A stretch of DNA of 64,000 nt from Piezodorus guildinii (lineage: Eukaryota > Arthropoda > Insecta > Hemiptera > Pentatomidae): assembly GCA_023052935.1 (NCBI GenBank), contig CM041298.1:63668217-63732216 (forward strand), in the 5' to 3' direction. The notes under the pieces are model-generated. The model was not told where the DNA came from and ran no database searches. It saw only the letters and a list, made by a program, of their open reading frames with translations. How positions within the stretch are numbered: position 1 is the stretch's first letter; every line of letters begins with the position of its first letter. Shown here piece by piece: positions 20,640 to 32,364 of the stretch. The position numbers were made by a program, and so were the translations under genes.

Positions 20640-21295
20640 ATTTTTTAGTCCTCCGAATAATAGTAAATGCTCCTTATTATGTATCCAACTATACCTTGCA
20701 CCACGACCTTAATGTTCCATTTATTTCAGACCTAATTCCATCCAAATTTTCCAAATTCCATCAGAACCTAGAACCTCATTCATCATCCTAATCCTTTAGC
20801 ACGATCCCTATCCAGCTCCACTCATCCATACAACCCACCTAGAAGGTTGAAACGAAAAGGCAGTGGCCCCGAGATATATTGTAAATACGTATGCTGGAGT
20901 TCTGACACTGGTCAGATTCTCCTCTCAAGTGCGGTGTGATTGTGGCTGAGAGGGAGGCGCTGGGATCCTTTGGGCTCTGCTTGTCCTTCCACAAGTGGGG
21001 GGACAAGCCCCGTCCGGGGTTCCCGAGCTGATTGTAAATATTGTACATAGGTATGAATGTGACATGTTTTGTTTATTTATTTGTTAACTTCATTTATTTG
21101 TATTTATTTTGTCTACTTAATTTTGTTATTGTATACGTTTATTTATTTTGATTTTATTTTATGTAATTTGACTTTCCTTTTGTTTATATTGTAAATATTG
21201 TATGAATGAGATCCTGTAGCACTATTATTATTGTCTATTATGACAAATTGTAATATATACGAATAAAAGAAATAAAAAAAAACAAAAAAAAAAAA
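20640..21295 (+). pseudogene. Jockey B LINE, 3' end (C-terminal codons and 3' UTR)
   Basis: Starts in the reverse transcriptase tail (…VLRIIVNAPYYVSNYTLHHDLN…-like) and passes through PPRRLKRKGSGPEI, where an indel breaks the frame. The 3' UTR (CGCTGGGATC, CTTCCACAAGTGGGGGGACAAG) matches the complement of the 3' end of the longer copy at 54708-56009. Ends AATAAAAGAAATAAAAAAAAAC. Clearly dead and 5'-truncated. Confidence 0.8.
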
Positions 21296-21623
21296 TTTTT
21301 TAAAACTAAAGTTCAAAATCAAAATCTGCCATAAAACGTAGAATACCAGGTGCTGTCTTTAGAAAAAAAATTCTATCCCTTCTCAGGAGCTCGGCATATC
21401 CTCTCCGCTTTGTTTTGATGATGAACACAGTCCGCCAAGGACAATAATCAGTTTTTGTTTTAATTCATACACACCCCGGCCTTGTTTCGTGCCGGTCTGT
21501 TGACAGTTATTTCGTATAAACTATGCGTATTAACTATGCGTAATAAAGCCCTCTAAAGATATATCCAGTATTTGGATTTAAATTTCAGAATTAAGAGGGC
21601 CCTTGACTTAGAAATGATTTGTT
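21296..21623. other. No supportable feature
   Basis: Short stretch of average composition around 21370-21500; no family recognised. Confidence 0.4.
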
Positions 21624-21658
21624 GTAGGGGTCCGTGAAATATTTTTGTTGAGAACCAA
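21624..21658 (-). mobile_element. hAT-like right end
   Basis: TAGGGGTCCGTGAAATATTT…TTGAGAACCA closely matches 46579-46612. The preceding 25 bp (CTTGACTTAGAAATGATTTG) also parallels that copy. The terminal CTG is lost where the (TA)n begins. Confidence 0.45.
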
Positions 21659-21659
21659 T

Positions 21660-22030
<371 letters not shown>

Positions 22031-22947
22031 AAAAATCTGCTGTGGGCAACACACGACTTTCACTTACCTCCATTTTTAAAATCGATTAAAAAATATTCAA
22101 ATACAGTTAGAGATAAAAATAAAACCATTAAAGAATCAATTAAATTGAATTTCTAAATACACATATTTTATTATTAAAAATCTATTATATTATTATCTAA
22201 AATAATTAGTTAGTTTCATTGGCTTTTCATCACTCTTTATTAACTTTTACAATCCTATGTATAAGAAAATATTACGAAATTTTTCCTAATATCTTTATCT
22301 TTCCAACTGTATATTACACATGTATATTACTGTTCTTATGTTCAAAAACATAAAATTGCATTACAAAAATATGCTTTCAGTTTTTAAATTAAGTAGGATA
22401 TTCAAATTAGTTCAACATATATATTTACCTGTTTTTTATTTTATATTACCAATATGATATGGTTATTTTTATACGATCTAAAAAAATAAAGGTACTTTAG
22501 AGGAAGAATATTTAAAATACCGTCATTTAAGTCCTCTCAGAATATGTCAATCAGAATGAAACCTACATTATATTAAATTTAATTTTACATCAACATAGCG
22601 AGTTTAATCAAAATCGATTGAGCCCATTTTGAGAAAATCGTAAAAAGTTGCAAAATGCATGGTATAAAGTTGCTGTTCTGGTTAGCTGATTTCGATGAAA
22701 AAGTTTCTGTTTCTTCTCGGGCCTATACGTGTCCCACATATGAAATTTCAATTTCGTAGGACTTTTCGTTTACTGGCTAGAGTTATCACACACACACACA
22801 CACACACAGACTTTTGCGGGACTTGGTCATTTGGACCCAGGGAACCCTAAAACGTGTATTTCCGTTATATAAAACTGGAATTCGAAAATCTTCACTATCA
22901 CAATACTTCCCCTTTCTATATATTTCATATATAGGTAAGTGAAAGTA
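22031..22947 (-). mobile_element. Family M copy 2, complete
   Basis: AT-rich, about 917 bp, non-coding. ACTTTCACTTACCT at 22056-22069 and AGGTAAGTGAAAGT at 22933-22946 are a perfect 14-bp inverted pair. Beyond the left member lies a further 25 bp (AAAAATCTG…GGGCAACACACG) that recurs in other copies, so the structure is asymmetric. Conserved inner blocks: CTCATAATTAT-poor AT core, GCGAGTTTAATCAAAATCG, TGGTATAAAG, TTTTGCGGGACTTGGTCATTTGG, CCTAAAACGTGTATTTCCG. A (CA)n sits at about 22788-22808. Confidence 0.85.
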
Positions 22948-24828
22948 AAAATATATTTAATTTGTATTGTACATTGTTATTATATCTATTCGTATGCTGT
23001 GAGCCAATATGAATTTAAGGTCAAGTTTCGGATGGTAATCAATCAATTCGTCAAGAGTCGTGTTTGTGTTGACTGTGGGGAGGGGACAGTCGTGCCTTGG
23101 CGCCCGCTAGCCGACAAATCCCTTCCCTCCCCCCATCAGAATTCCTCCCCTATTTCCTCCTCCCTCAGGCTTTCCGGATTCATCTTTTAATCCAAAAAGT
23201 TGAGTCTTTATCAGTCCCCGGCAAAGCAGATTCCCTTGAAGAACTACGACTGGGTATTTCCCCTCGACACAATTCACCATCCCGATATTATCCTCTTAGA
23301 TTACATTAACCCCCTCTTTTGAGCCTGATTCGATAAATCGCAAAGCCTTTCAAATGATTATCCTATTCCATGGTAATGAATTGAGGCTGTATATTGCTGA
23401 TAAGAAGCGGAAGAAAACCAGTATTCAATAAAATATATAAGATACATTTTATAATTCCTAGGGTATAGCAAAAGTCGCGCCACTGTAAAAAGGAGAAGAA
23501 TAGCAAAATTTAAAAAAATAAATAAATAAAAATAATAATACTGCGCCCATTTCAAAAGGAGTATAATTATAAAAATCATACAAAAGAGAGAGAATTTCCC
23601 ATTTGGATCTGCTGCTCAACTTCGCTGAGTTGCTATGAGTACACAGCATACCGCATCAATCCTGAAGACAATTTTTAAGGTACAAATAGAGGGAGATTCT
23701 GCCAAATAGAAATATTTGGACATATATAAATCGAGCCTTGCCTCAATATATGTGGTGATGCAGGATTCCCAGTGAGTTCGGGATTATGGTCTCCGCTATG
23801 TTTTGCAACTGTTTTCTTTTGAGTCCATAATTCTCCAAAAATGATAAAATTGGAGTCCATCTATCGTGGAAGGTAACCGCATGTAACCATATATCGTCAC
23901 GGACTACAAAATACGACCGGGATAAAATCTTAACTCACAAATGACGCTTGAAAAAAACAAAAGACATTCTAACGAACAGCTCTGCCCTATCACGGCTCAA
24001 TCTAATTATAATTTAAATTTAAATAAATCCAAAAAAAAATTATTATTTTTAATTCGCGTACTCGCTAACAAAGCATATTATAATTGTAGAAATTGTTATT
24101 ACTTTAATTTGGCTTTTAAACTTGTCCAAACCTATTGAATCAGGAGAAAACCTACATTCAATTAAACCATATTTGATTTTTATCAATGTTGTGAAGTTAA
24201 AAATTAAATTTAAACGCTGTAAATTTAACTGCGGTTTTTTATTTCAAAATTACTACATTATGGTACAACAGTTTATATTGCTGTTTACGGGCAATTAATA
24301 AGAAAAGCAATAAATTAATAAAAAAAAGAGTGGTATATCACGAACGCTAATTACTAAACGCTATACAGATTCAGATTTCATGGATTTTTTTTTTTAATTA
24401 ATATTTTTTTAAATATCAATAACAACATAACAGAACCACCACTGACGGCGGACTGACGGATTTTTTATTTTTTTTCGGTCTCCTAAGTATCGTGAAATGT
24501 GAGCTCAAATTTTGAGAGGTGGCATTTTTTCTCGGTTGATTACAAAGGTTCATTATTAATAATAATAAACCATAAAGTAACAGCGAATGTTAATTAAATA
24601 ATTTAGGGTGGATGTAAGGTAGTTAATGTGCTGGTACATTAATGATAAAATAAACTGTTAACCTGAAATAAAAAAAAGAAAAGTGGGATAAAGGATAATA
24701 ATTGCCTGGTGTTAACAAAAAAAAAAAAGAAAATATCTTTAATGTATGTAAAAATGAATAAAAAGTAACCTCTAATGGATAAATAAATAAAAGTCTTGAG
24801 CTCAACAAAAATTAAATTCAAATTCCAT
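22948..24828. other. No supportable gene; a less AT-rich block near 23.05-23.33 kb
   Basis: 23040-23330 is C-rich (for example CCCTTCCCTCCCCCCATC) and open for about 80 codons on the plus strand (22939-23190), but with no motif I can name. It could be a worn repeat or an exon; I cannot decide. The rest is AT-rich with A runs. Confidence 0.4.
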
Positions 24829-24970
24829 AAACTGTTTATGCTTGGAATGGCTCAGTAATGTCCTGATGATGGCTCACAAGCTTGAGCCGAAACGTTGACG
24901 AAATTAAACAATTTTCAAAAAAGGACTGATTTCTGATTATTCCACCTATAATAGATTTCGATGGCTATAC
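24829..24970 (+). repeat. Hammerhead-like repeat, third copy, full block order
   Basis: Same blocks as each arm of the 6934-7145 palindrome: GTTTATGCTTGGA, GGCTCAGTAATG, CTGATGATGGCTCACAAGCT…GAGCCGAAACG, A-rich linker, CTGATTTCTGATTATTCC and CACCTATAATAG. It runs straight into family M copy 3. Confidence 0.85.
24860..24896 (+). ncRNA. Hammerhead-ribozyme-like motif (copy d, best preserved)
   Basis: CUGAUGA (24863-24869), one extra U, stem GGCUC/GAGCC, GAAA (24889-24892), then C-G-U-U. In hammerhead numbering A15.1-U16.1 and C15.2-G16.2 would form a loop-less stem III and U17 the cleavage-site base. Stem I would be GUC (just before CUGAUGA) with GAC (just after GUU). Very small stems are known for hammerheads in Penelope-like elements, which are thought to act as dimers. 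The extra U between the core and stem II is not canonical, so activity is doubtful. Confidence 0.45.
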
Positions 24971-25815
24971 ACGTTTTAGGGTCCCCTGAGTCCCAATGAC
25001 CAAGTACCGCAAAAAGGTCTGTGAGTGGTAAGTCCAGGGCGAAAACGAAAAGCCCTATGAAACTGAAATTTCATATTTAAGACAGCTATACGCCCGAGAT
25101 GTTACAGCAATTTTTTTATCCAAATCAGCTAACCAGAAGAGACACTTTATACCATGTAATTTGCACCTTTTAACGATTTTCTTAAAAACGGCTCTAACGA
25201 TTTTGATTAAAGTCGTGATGTCGATGTAAAATTGAATGGGATTAAAATAGTCTGACTAGGCTTAAATGCCGATATTTCAAATTTTCTTCATCTAAAGTAC
25301 CTTTAATTTGTAAATTCGAAAAAAATTTAACCATACTGTCTGATTAGCATTGCTAAAAAACAGGTAAATATATAAGTTGGCCGAATCCAACTAAACGAGT
25401 AAACTCTAAAAAATTTTTTTTTTTGCAAATTTTTGCTTTTGAACTTAATACAGTAATATACATATATAATATACCGTTGAAATGCGAAAGATTTTGGAAA
25501 AAATATTATCTTATATATACTATCGTAAAAGTTATCGGAGAGTGATGAAAAACTGATAACACAAACTGATAGTTGTAGATAATAATATAATAGATTATTT
25601 AATTTTTTTATTTAATTGTGCCTTCCCATTTCGACTTCAGCCATAAAGGAATATATTATTTAATGAAACACATGTTTCAATTAAAATAAAATAATTCAAT
25701 TTAAATAATTCTTTTACAATTTATTTTCGTTTATAAAATTTGTTTAAAAATTCTTGAATTAGTATAAATAATGGAGGTAAGTGCAAGTCATGTGTTGCGC
25801 GCACCAGATTTTTTC
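24971..25815 (+). mobile_element. Family M copy 3, left end missing
   Basis: Begins inside the family at ACACGTTTTAGGGTCCCCTGA, fused to the hammerhead-like repeat. Runs through GACCAAGTACCGCAAAAAGG, ACGCCCGAGATGTTACAGCA, and ends GGAGGTAAGTGCAAGTCATG…CGCGCACCAGATTTTTT. Confidence 0.82.
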
Positions 25816-26263
25816 AAATTGTATTTATATTTTTTATAATTTATTTTCCAAGTATTTATAATGATAAAAAAAAATGTTAATTCCAATTAAGATATCTATT
25901 TAATCTCTATATATTTATTCATTATAAATTCACAGCATTCTAAAATTTAATCACAAGTGTTTTCTTTATTTGTAGCTGATTCACTGACTCGCTCTCCTTC
26001 TGTTCATGTTTTTTACTTCTGCTTATTTTAAATATAACTCAACTCAGCTGTAACTCAATTCTAATGTAACTAAAAAAAAAAAAAAAAAAATGTTAATTTT
26101 TGTAAGCTTAAAACAATTTCAACATTCTTTTATATTTTTAGAATTCCATGATCTATTTTACTTAATTTTTGAGATGACAAAACTTTGCATTTTATCTGTA
26201 TAAAGAATGGGTATGTTATGGTACTTCTTTTTCTGACCACTTACCCCACTTGACACCTATAAA
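25816..26263. other. AT-rich spacer between two inverted family M copies
   Basis: No coding region. An A run of about 20 at 26070-26089. Confidence 0.55.
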
Positions 26264-27015
26264 AAAAATCTGGTGCGAGCAACACAAGACTTTCACTTAC
26301 CTTGGTTTTTAAAATCAGTTTAAAAACTAATAAATGTAGTTAATGTTTTAAATTGAATAATTTATCAATATAAATTTGTTATCCACAACAATTGGTTTAT
26401 TTTATCTGCTTTTCATCACACTCCATTACATTTACAACTTTGTGTATAAGACAATATTTTTTCTAAAATCTTTAACTTTCCAACGGTATATTGTAGAACT
26501 ATATTACGGTTCTTATGTATAAAAAAAATCATTAAAAAATACTTTTGCTTTTTCTCTTTTAGTTCGTTATCAAATTCGTTAAACGTTTATGTTACCTTTG
26601 AGTTACTTTAGAGAATGAAATTTGCACCATCGGTATTTATGCCCAGTCAGACTATTCATTCAGAATAGAACCTACATCGTATTTAAGTCCATTAAATTTT
26701 ACTTCGATTAAGTAAGTTTAATCAAAATCGTTTGACCCGTTTTTGAGAAAATGAAATAGGTGCAAAATGCATGGTATAGAGCGGCTCTTCTAGTTGGCTG
26801 ATTTTGATGAATATGATGAAAAGTTGTTCTAACATCTCAGACATAGACGCTCTAATTCGCGCTACACTCATCACACACGGACACGGACACGAACACACAG
26901 ACCTTTTTGTACTCAGGGGATCCTAAAACGTGTATTTCCGACTGAAAACTGGAATTAGAAAATTTTACGATCTCAATACTTTCTCTTACTATATATTTCA
27001 TATATAGGTAAGTGG
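26264..27015 (-). mobile_element. Family M copy 4
   Basis: Starts AAAAAAAATCTGGTGCGAGC with CAAGACTTTCACTTACCT and ends ATATATAGGTAAGTGGAA. Shorter than copies 2 and 5 through internal losses. Faces copy 3, so 24971-27015 forms a large inverted repeat. Confidence 0.82.
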
Positions 27016-28517
27016 AATCAATATCTTATTGCCTTACTCGTTTACTTTAATACTATAGTGTGCTTCTTTATAATCCATAGTTGCAGAAAAGGCAGAATCT
27101 ATCAAAATATATTATAACGAAATGTTCTTAGCATAGAAATATTCACCAACCTCAGCTAATGTTTTTGTTTTGTTAGCATCCCCGTTCTGTGGGGATATTA
27201 CCAACACAACCCTTTGGAGTGATCACGCTGGTTTTTGAGTGATAGTTGACTGTATGTTATGGAAAGAATGAATGAAAACTATTGTATTGACTATTGTTTT
27301 AATATAAATTTTATACATCTATAGTTACGATATTTTTTACATACTGATCGGTGGACAGTTTATGGATTGATTTTCTTCTTCATTCCTCCTCTTCCCCTCC
27401 AGGTCTCCTCTGCCATGGCAGCGACTACTATTTACTCCTGCATGATTTATCTTTGAAAACTCACATAAAGAAAATGTCTATGTGCACAGCACTGATTTAT
27501 GGGACCTGCTCTCAAGTTGCACAGAATTTAGTTTTATTCAATTTAGTTTTCTTTAATTGCTTAGTTCAACCAGAGATGTCAGAATTTAAATAACTAGTCA
27601 ATCACTTAACTGAACAGTTTTCGTTTGTCAAAGATATAAGCTAATTTTAATTGAACAAAAAAAAGTAATACTTTTCCGAAATATTTCTATTCATCTATTA
27701 TCTAGAAAAGTTGAATGAAATGTTAGATAAGCTTCTGTCAACATAATAATCCAAAAGCTCTTTTGTCTTTTTTTTTGGTTTAATTCCAGATCTGGATCAT
27801 TACATAAATGGTTTTCCAATCATAATTTTACCATGATGGGGGTAAGGAAAGGATAGTGATGAAAAGCGACTGAAGATAATAAATGGTTGGGGATGTTTTA
27901 TTCATACTTGCTCTGTTGGGGTTGATTAATGTTGCCTTATTGTGGTCCTGTGCCTTCCAGTTATACAACCAAGGGTCCATGAAAGAATAGACATTCTCTA
28001 CATATTTCTTTGTTGCTATGATTTAATTTCAATAAAATTTTTACAATGATTTGTACATCTTCTAAATTAAAATTGTTAAAAGCCAAAACATGTTCGCCTT
28101 ATTCAGTGAAGATATAAAATGCATGCATTACACAGGTACCTGTATTGACAATTGCATACAATCAAAGTTCTGATATAATCCAGGCATTTCTCTTGCTTAT
28201 CTTATGTAAAAAGAAGGTTCAAAGGAAGTAATATCCTTCAGCATAAGGAAGAATTTCGCTGCTCAAATATTTTGGAAACCTTCAGCACGATATTGTTTAT
28301 TAGGAGAAGGATGAAGATATCCGAAGGGATGAAGTTAACTGCTCCTAGAAACCAATAAAAACGTGCATTTTAACTGGACTGCAGAAGTTCGTAGGTCACT
28401 GATTCTTATAGGTTCAGAGGAAATATGGTTCTCAATGATCCAGCTGTTCGAAAAAATCAATGAGCAAACTGTTTGAGAAAATGGCTAATCATATATATTT
28501 CAGGGATATGGTAGGTA
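27016..28517. other. No supportable gene
   Basis: Composition close to average around 27350-27480. The open stretch 27351-27593 (80 codons) has no motif and no similarity I can name. Confidence 0.45.
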
Positions 28518-28937
28518 TTGAAAAATTCCTCTTACAGTAAAATATATCGCCATATAACCAACTTCCAATTCGGAGAAGAATATTTAAATCTTAGATGCAA
28601 TATAAACAAAATAACGTTAATCGCTCAACTAAGACTGGCAGGCGAGAAATCACAGAGAATAATAGTGAATGGATTATATTATAAATTTGAACCCAACATG
28701 ACTTGCCCTCTATTTAATACCGATGGTTATGATAATATTCAACATTTTCTAATATCGTGTCCAGTTTTAGATCCAGTCAGAAGATTCTATTTATTTAAGT
28801 ATGTTATGAAAAATTTTAATTTAGAAGACTTATTAACAATTACCAACTATAAGAAGTTGAACGAAATTATTTTTGTTTTCAATAGAAGCTTTAAAGATAA
28901 GAAGTTTTGTTACGAACGACAAGTACAAAATCTATAG
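28518..28937 (+). pseudogene. C-terminal domain of a non-LTR retrotransposon ORF2
   Basis: 139 codons open to TAG. Contains RHITNFQFGEEYLNLRC, LIAQLRLAGEKSQRIIVNG and CPLFNTDGYDNIQHFLISCP. The last is the C-terminal zinc-like C-H-C element of many LINE proteins, with the usual second Cys replaced (CPLF for CPLC). There is no reverse transcriptase or nuclease motif, so the copy is 5'-truncated. The downstream 3' UTR ends in an (ATT)n tail, typical of L2/CR1-like rather than poly(A)-tailed LINEs. Confidence 0.72.
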
Positions 28938-29280
28938 GCATTTGTTATGTCATTACTTTTTTTCTATATAAATTTGTTATCAAGATATGTATTATTTAAA
29001 ACTGTTTTTGTTTCTTGAGTTTATTATTATTTATTTTTTATTTAAAGTTTCCTTGTTCATTATTTAATCAAGATTTGTATTCTTAGTTATTTTGTTAATT
29101 GTTATTTATTTTTTCTTATAATGTCGTTTCTAATGTAGTTAGCTCAACTCTTATTTCAACATTTATAATATTTCCTTGCTAAATGTAAAAAATTATTTTG
29201 TCTAAATGAAATAGAGGCCAAAGAACTTGCTAAAAGATGTAAATCTTAAAATAAATAAAAAATTATTATTATTATTATAA
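28938..29280 (+). mobile_element. 3' UTR and (ATT)n tail of the preceding LINE
   Basis: AT-rich 3' UTR with GAAATAGAGGCCAAAGAAC, then TCTTAAAATAAATAAAAAATT followed by four ATT units ending near 29277. Confidence 0.65.
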
Positions 29281-29639
29281 AACAACTTTTAGAAATTAGT
29301 GATTGAATTACAGTTATTTAGTAGAGTGTGTTTGCTTTTACGTTATGAATTTTTTCTGAAAATAAATTTATCTTCTTTTATAAATTATTAAGCTTTGTAC
29401 ATCTCCATCTGCAACTTCGGCTTTGAATAAATTATTTATCATTCTGGGACAACCCCTTTTAGAATAACATTAGCAGAATATCGAAAATGGGTTTCTTAAA
29501 GCAAATATAATTAATATAAGCGAGTTAACAAATAGACTACGAAATACTAATAAAACAGACATACGCAAATTTAAAAAAATAAAATAGAACCTTTTTACAA
29601 TTCTTTTGTGACTAAATGGCCATTAAAAGATCAAGTAAG
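29281..29639. other. No supportable feature
   Basis: AT-rich, closed in all frames. Confidence 0.5.
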
Positions 29640-29955
29640 CGTTATTGAAATAAAGGAAAAGAGTTGAAATGGCAGATAGAAAGAAGAATAGAATTCCATT
29701 GCATTGAGAATTATATGCGAAAATAACTGCCCAAATGTGCAGATCGGTGAAGCGTTGTATATAAATTTAAAGGTCTAGAGTGTGTATTACGTAAATGGAC
29801 TGATGATTTGAATTGTAAAAGGTCAAAAATGTATGAAGTCGGTAATAACAGATAACTTGGTAAAGGAATGATACAAGGAAATTATGAAAGAAGAGTTAAG
29901 CCCCAATAATTCGCTATTAAGTTGGGAGTGGAGGTGTACCTGGGGACTCCAAAGA
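29640..29955 (-). pseudogene. LINE-C relic 3 (most degraded)
   Basis: Parallels 10600-10960 and 21782-22030 block by block (ATGGACTGATGATTTGAATTG, GGTAAAGGAATGATACAAGG, CCAATAATTCGCTATTAAG, GGGACTCC). No open frame remains. Confidence 0.55.
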
Positions 29956-30547
29956 TGAATTGAACAAAGAATTAATTAAGAGTTTTATTTTTAGCTCTAG
30001 ATCTCCTGAGGCAATTTATACCTTAGAGCAGCACACGTTTCGTGTATTTAGGAGAATGAGGATCCAAAAACTTTACATGTTTTTCCATGGTTGTGATTTC
30101 GTAATCAGTATGGTGATTTCGCGTCGTGTAATATCCAAAATTCTTCAATGGATTCGTTCCTTTTCAAACTAAAATTTGAGGTTTTGCCTAAACTTTCATT
30201 CACTCTGTTGATATTTATGTAAATTAGAATTTTTTTATTCCGATTTTTACAAGCTTGCTCGTGAAAAAATACCTCGCAATCCAGCTTATACTTAAATTTG
30301 GCCTTAACTGACTCCGCATGAAGTGTTTTTCATCTTAACAGTTTCGTGGGGGGTTCCAGTTCTTTTATCTCTCTGTTGAACTCCCTTCACCAATTGAGTC
30401 CTAAGTGGCTTTGTCAAAAGTGTGCATGTTGTCTAATCAACCATTTGTTAGCTCATCTGGATGAGTCTGAAACTACTTTGTTGTGAATCGGATGGTTCAA
30501 AGTTATTTCTGGTAATTAGTCCATATTCATTTCATGCATTATTCAGT
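29956..30547. other. No supportable gene
   Basis: A 70-codon open stretch at 29960-30172 has no recognisable motif. The remainder is closed. Confidence 0.45.
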
Positions 30548-31460
30548 TTTTACTTTCACTTTCCAATATATGAAATATATAGTAAGGGGAAGTATTGAGA
30601 TCGTGATCATTTTTTAACTCCATTTTTCAACGGTGATTCACGTTTAGGGGTACTCTGAGTCCAAATAACTAAGTCCCGCAAAAAGGTCTATGTTGTTACC
30701 ACAACCCCTTACCAGCCCAGCACGAAAACGAAAACGTGTTCGAAAATAAAATTTCTATTTGAGACTATTATACGCCTGAGATGTTACAGCACCTTTCTCT
30801 CAAAAATTAGATGACCGGAAGTGGTACTTTATACCTCGCATTTTGCATCTTTTTGTGATTTACTAAAAAAACGGCTGTAATGATTTTAATTAAATTCACT
30901 ATATTGATAACAAATTTAATGGGCTTTAATATGATATAAGTTTTATTCTGATTGAAATAGTCTAACAGGGCGTAAATGCCGATAGCTTAAATTTTCTTCT
31001 TCTGAAATGCCTTTAATTTTGTAGATTTGAATAAATTAATCATATTATATTGTTGGCATTGATAAAAAACGGATAAATATAAAAGTTAATCGAATTCAAT
31101 ATCCAACTAAAAAAGAAAAAATAAATAATATTTTTTAATGCAATTTTTGTATTTTGGAACAAAAAGGCAGTAATATGTCCGTATAATATATCATTGGAAA
31201 GCAAACGATTTTTTGAAAAAAATTATATATAATACTTTAAATTGTAAAAATTAATGGAGAGTGACGAAAAGTCGATAAAACTAACGGGTTGTCATAGATA
31301 ATAATTTAGTAGATTATTTAATAAAACACTTATTTTTGAATCTCAATATAATTAATTCTTTAACAATTTATTTTTATCTCTAAATGTATTTAAAAAATCT
31401 TAAATTGATTTTAACAACAGAGGTAAGTGAAAGTCGTGTGTTGCGTTCACCAGATTTTTA
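30548..31460 (+). mobile_element. Family M copy 5, complete
   Basis: Begins TTTTACTTTCACTTTCC with ATATGAAATATATAGTAAGG and ends with GAGGTAAGTGAAAGTCGTGT…TTCACCAGATTTTT. The inverted pair TACTTTCACTT (30551-30561) and GTAAGTGAAAGT (31423-31434) repeats the arrangement of copy 2. About 910 bp, with no coding capacity. Confidence 0.87.
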
Positions 31461-31945
31461 TATTCCTTTGTTTCTTTACGTAATAGACGTTTACTATAAT
31501 CGATTTATTTTTTTATAATACGCTGCACTATAGCCTGATTTTCTATGTTGTTAAAATATCCAGTAAAAATAAACTATTAGTTCACAATAATTTGTACGAA
31601 TCTCCTTCCAAGACTACCAACCTAAATCCCAAGATTTGAAACAGCGTGATAAACCAAACTTTGAATATTGTAAGTAAAGTTGGTGAGACCCGGACTGCTA
31701 TCGAGCCCAGATGGAAATTCAACCCCATCATTATGTTTCCATCGAGCCGCATTAGGCTCTGAACCGAGTCCAATCAGCCAGTTTCTCAAGTAAATTCCGT
31801 CTGTTGGTCTTGCAGAGATATCCAGAATAATTTATTCATTCATTACTTCAACTCAGCCCTCACACGTTTTCAATAACTTTTCTATCCTCAGAACCCACAG
31901 ACACTTAAAAAGAAAAGTAAATAAAAAATAATTAAGATGTCAATA
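31461..31945. other. No supportable gene
   Basis: 31580-31800 is less AT-rich, with a 63-codon minus-strand open stretch that I cannot identify. Confidence 0.45.
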
Positions 31946-31958
31946 ACTCAAAAGAGGT

Positions 31959-32254
31959 TTGTTTATTTTTTTTGTTTATTTATTTAACGTCACTTTAAGC
32001 TACTATGGCTAATCGGACGATGCTACAGTGGGAGTCCTAAATTTTTCCTATCCAGGTTTTATTAGGATAGGAATCTTTAACGAGTACCTGTCATCTCGCA
32101 GGCTAGGGACCACCTTTTAACGTCCCCTGCGAAGGACGGCATAACTTAGGATTTTTTACTCCCATTGAAAAATCCTATGCCCACCTGCGGGTTTGAACCC
32201 GTGACCTTTGGCATAGGAGGCTGTTATGCTAGCCACCCAGCTACAAGTGATCCC
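31959..32254 (-). mobile_element. SINE1 copy 5, full length, with 13-bp target-site duplication
   Basis: ACTCAAAAGAGGT at 31946-31958 and 32255-32267 bounds it. On the minus strand the element starts GGGATCACTTGTAGCTGGGTGG (tRNA-like, A box), then GGTCACGGGTTCAAACCCGC (B box near 32187-32206), then a body with GCCGTCCTTCGCAGGGGACG and CTGGATAGG, ending in a T/A-rich tail. Pol III transcription from the internal A and B boxes is expected. Mobilisation would depend on a partner LINE, which I cannot assign. Best reference copy in the window. Confidence 0.93.
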
Positions 32255-32364
32255 ACTCAAAAGAGGTCACTTTTTGCTTATTGCTGCAAAATTTCAGTCT
32301 TAGGTCTATCGAATACTTATAATTAAAGTTTAAACATGTAGACACAGCACTTCTGACGACATTG

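Noticed and set aside
20628..21305. Target-site duplication AAATTTTTAAA for the Jockey B 3' fragment
   Set aside because: The T count differs between sides and the sequence is simple; not convincing.
23097..23309. Possible exon in a C-rich block
   Set aside because: No splice context or protein motif that I can defend; left as an unassigned block.
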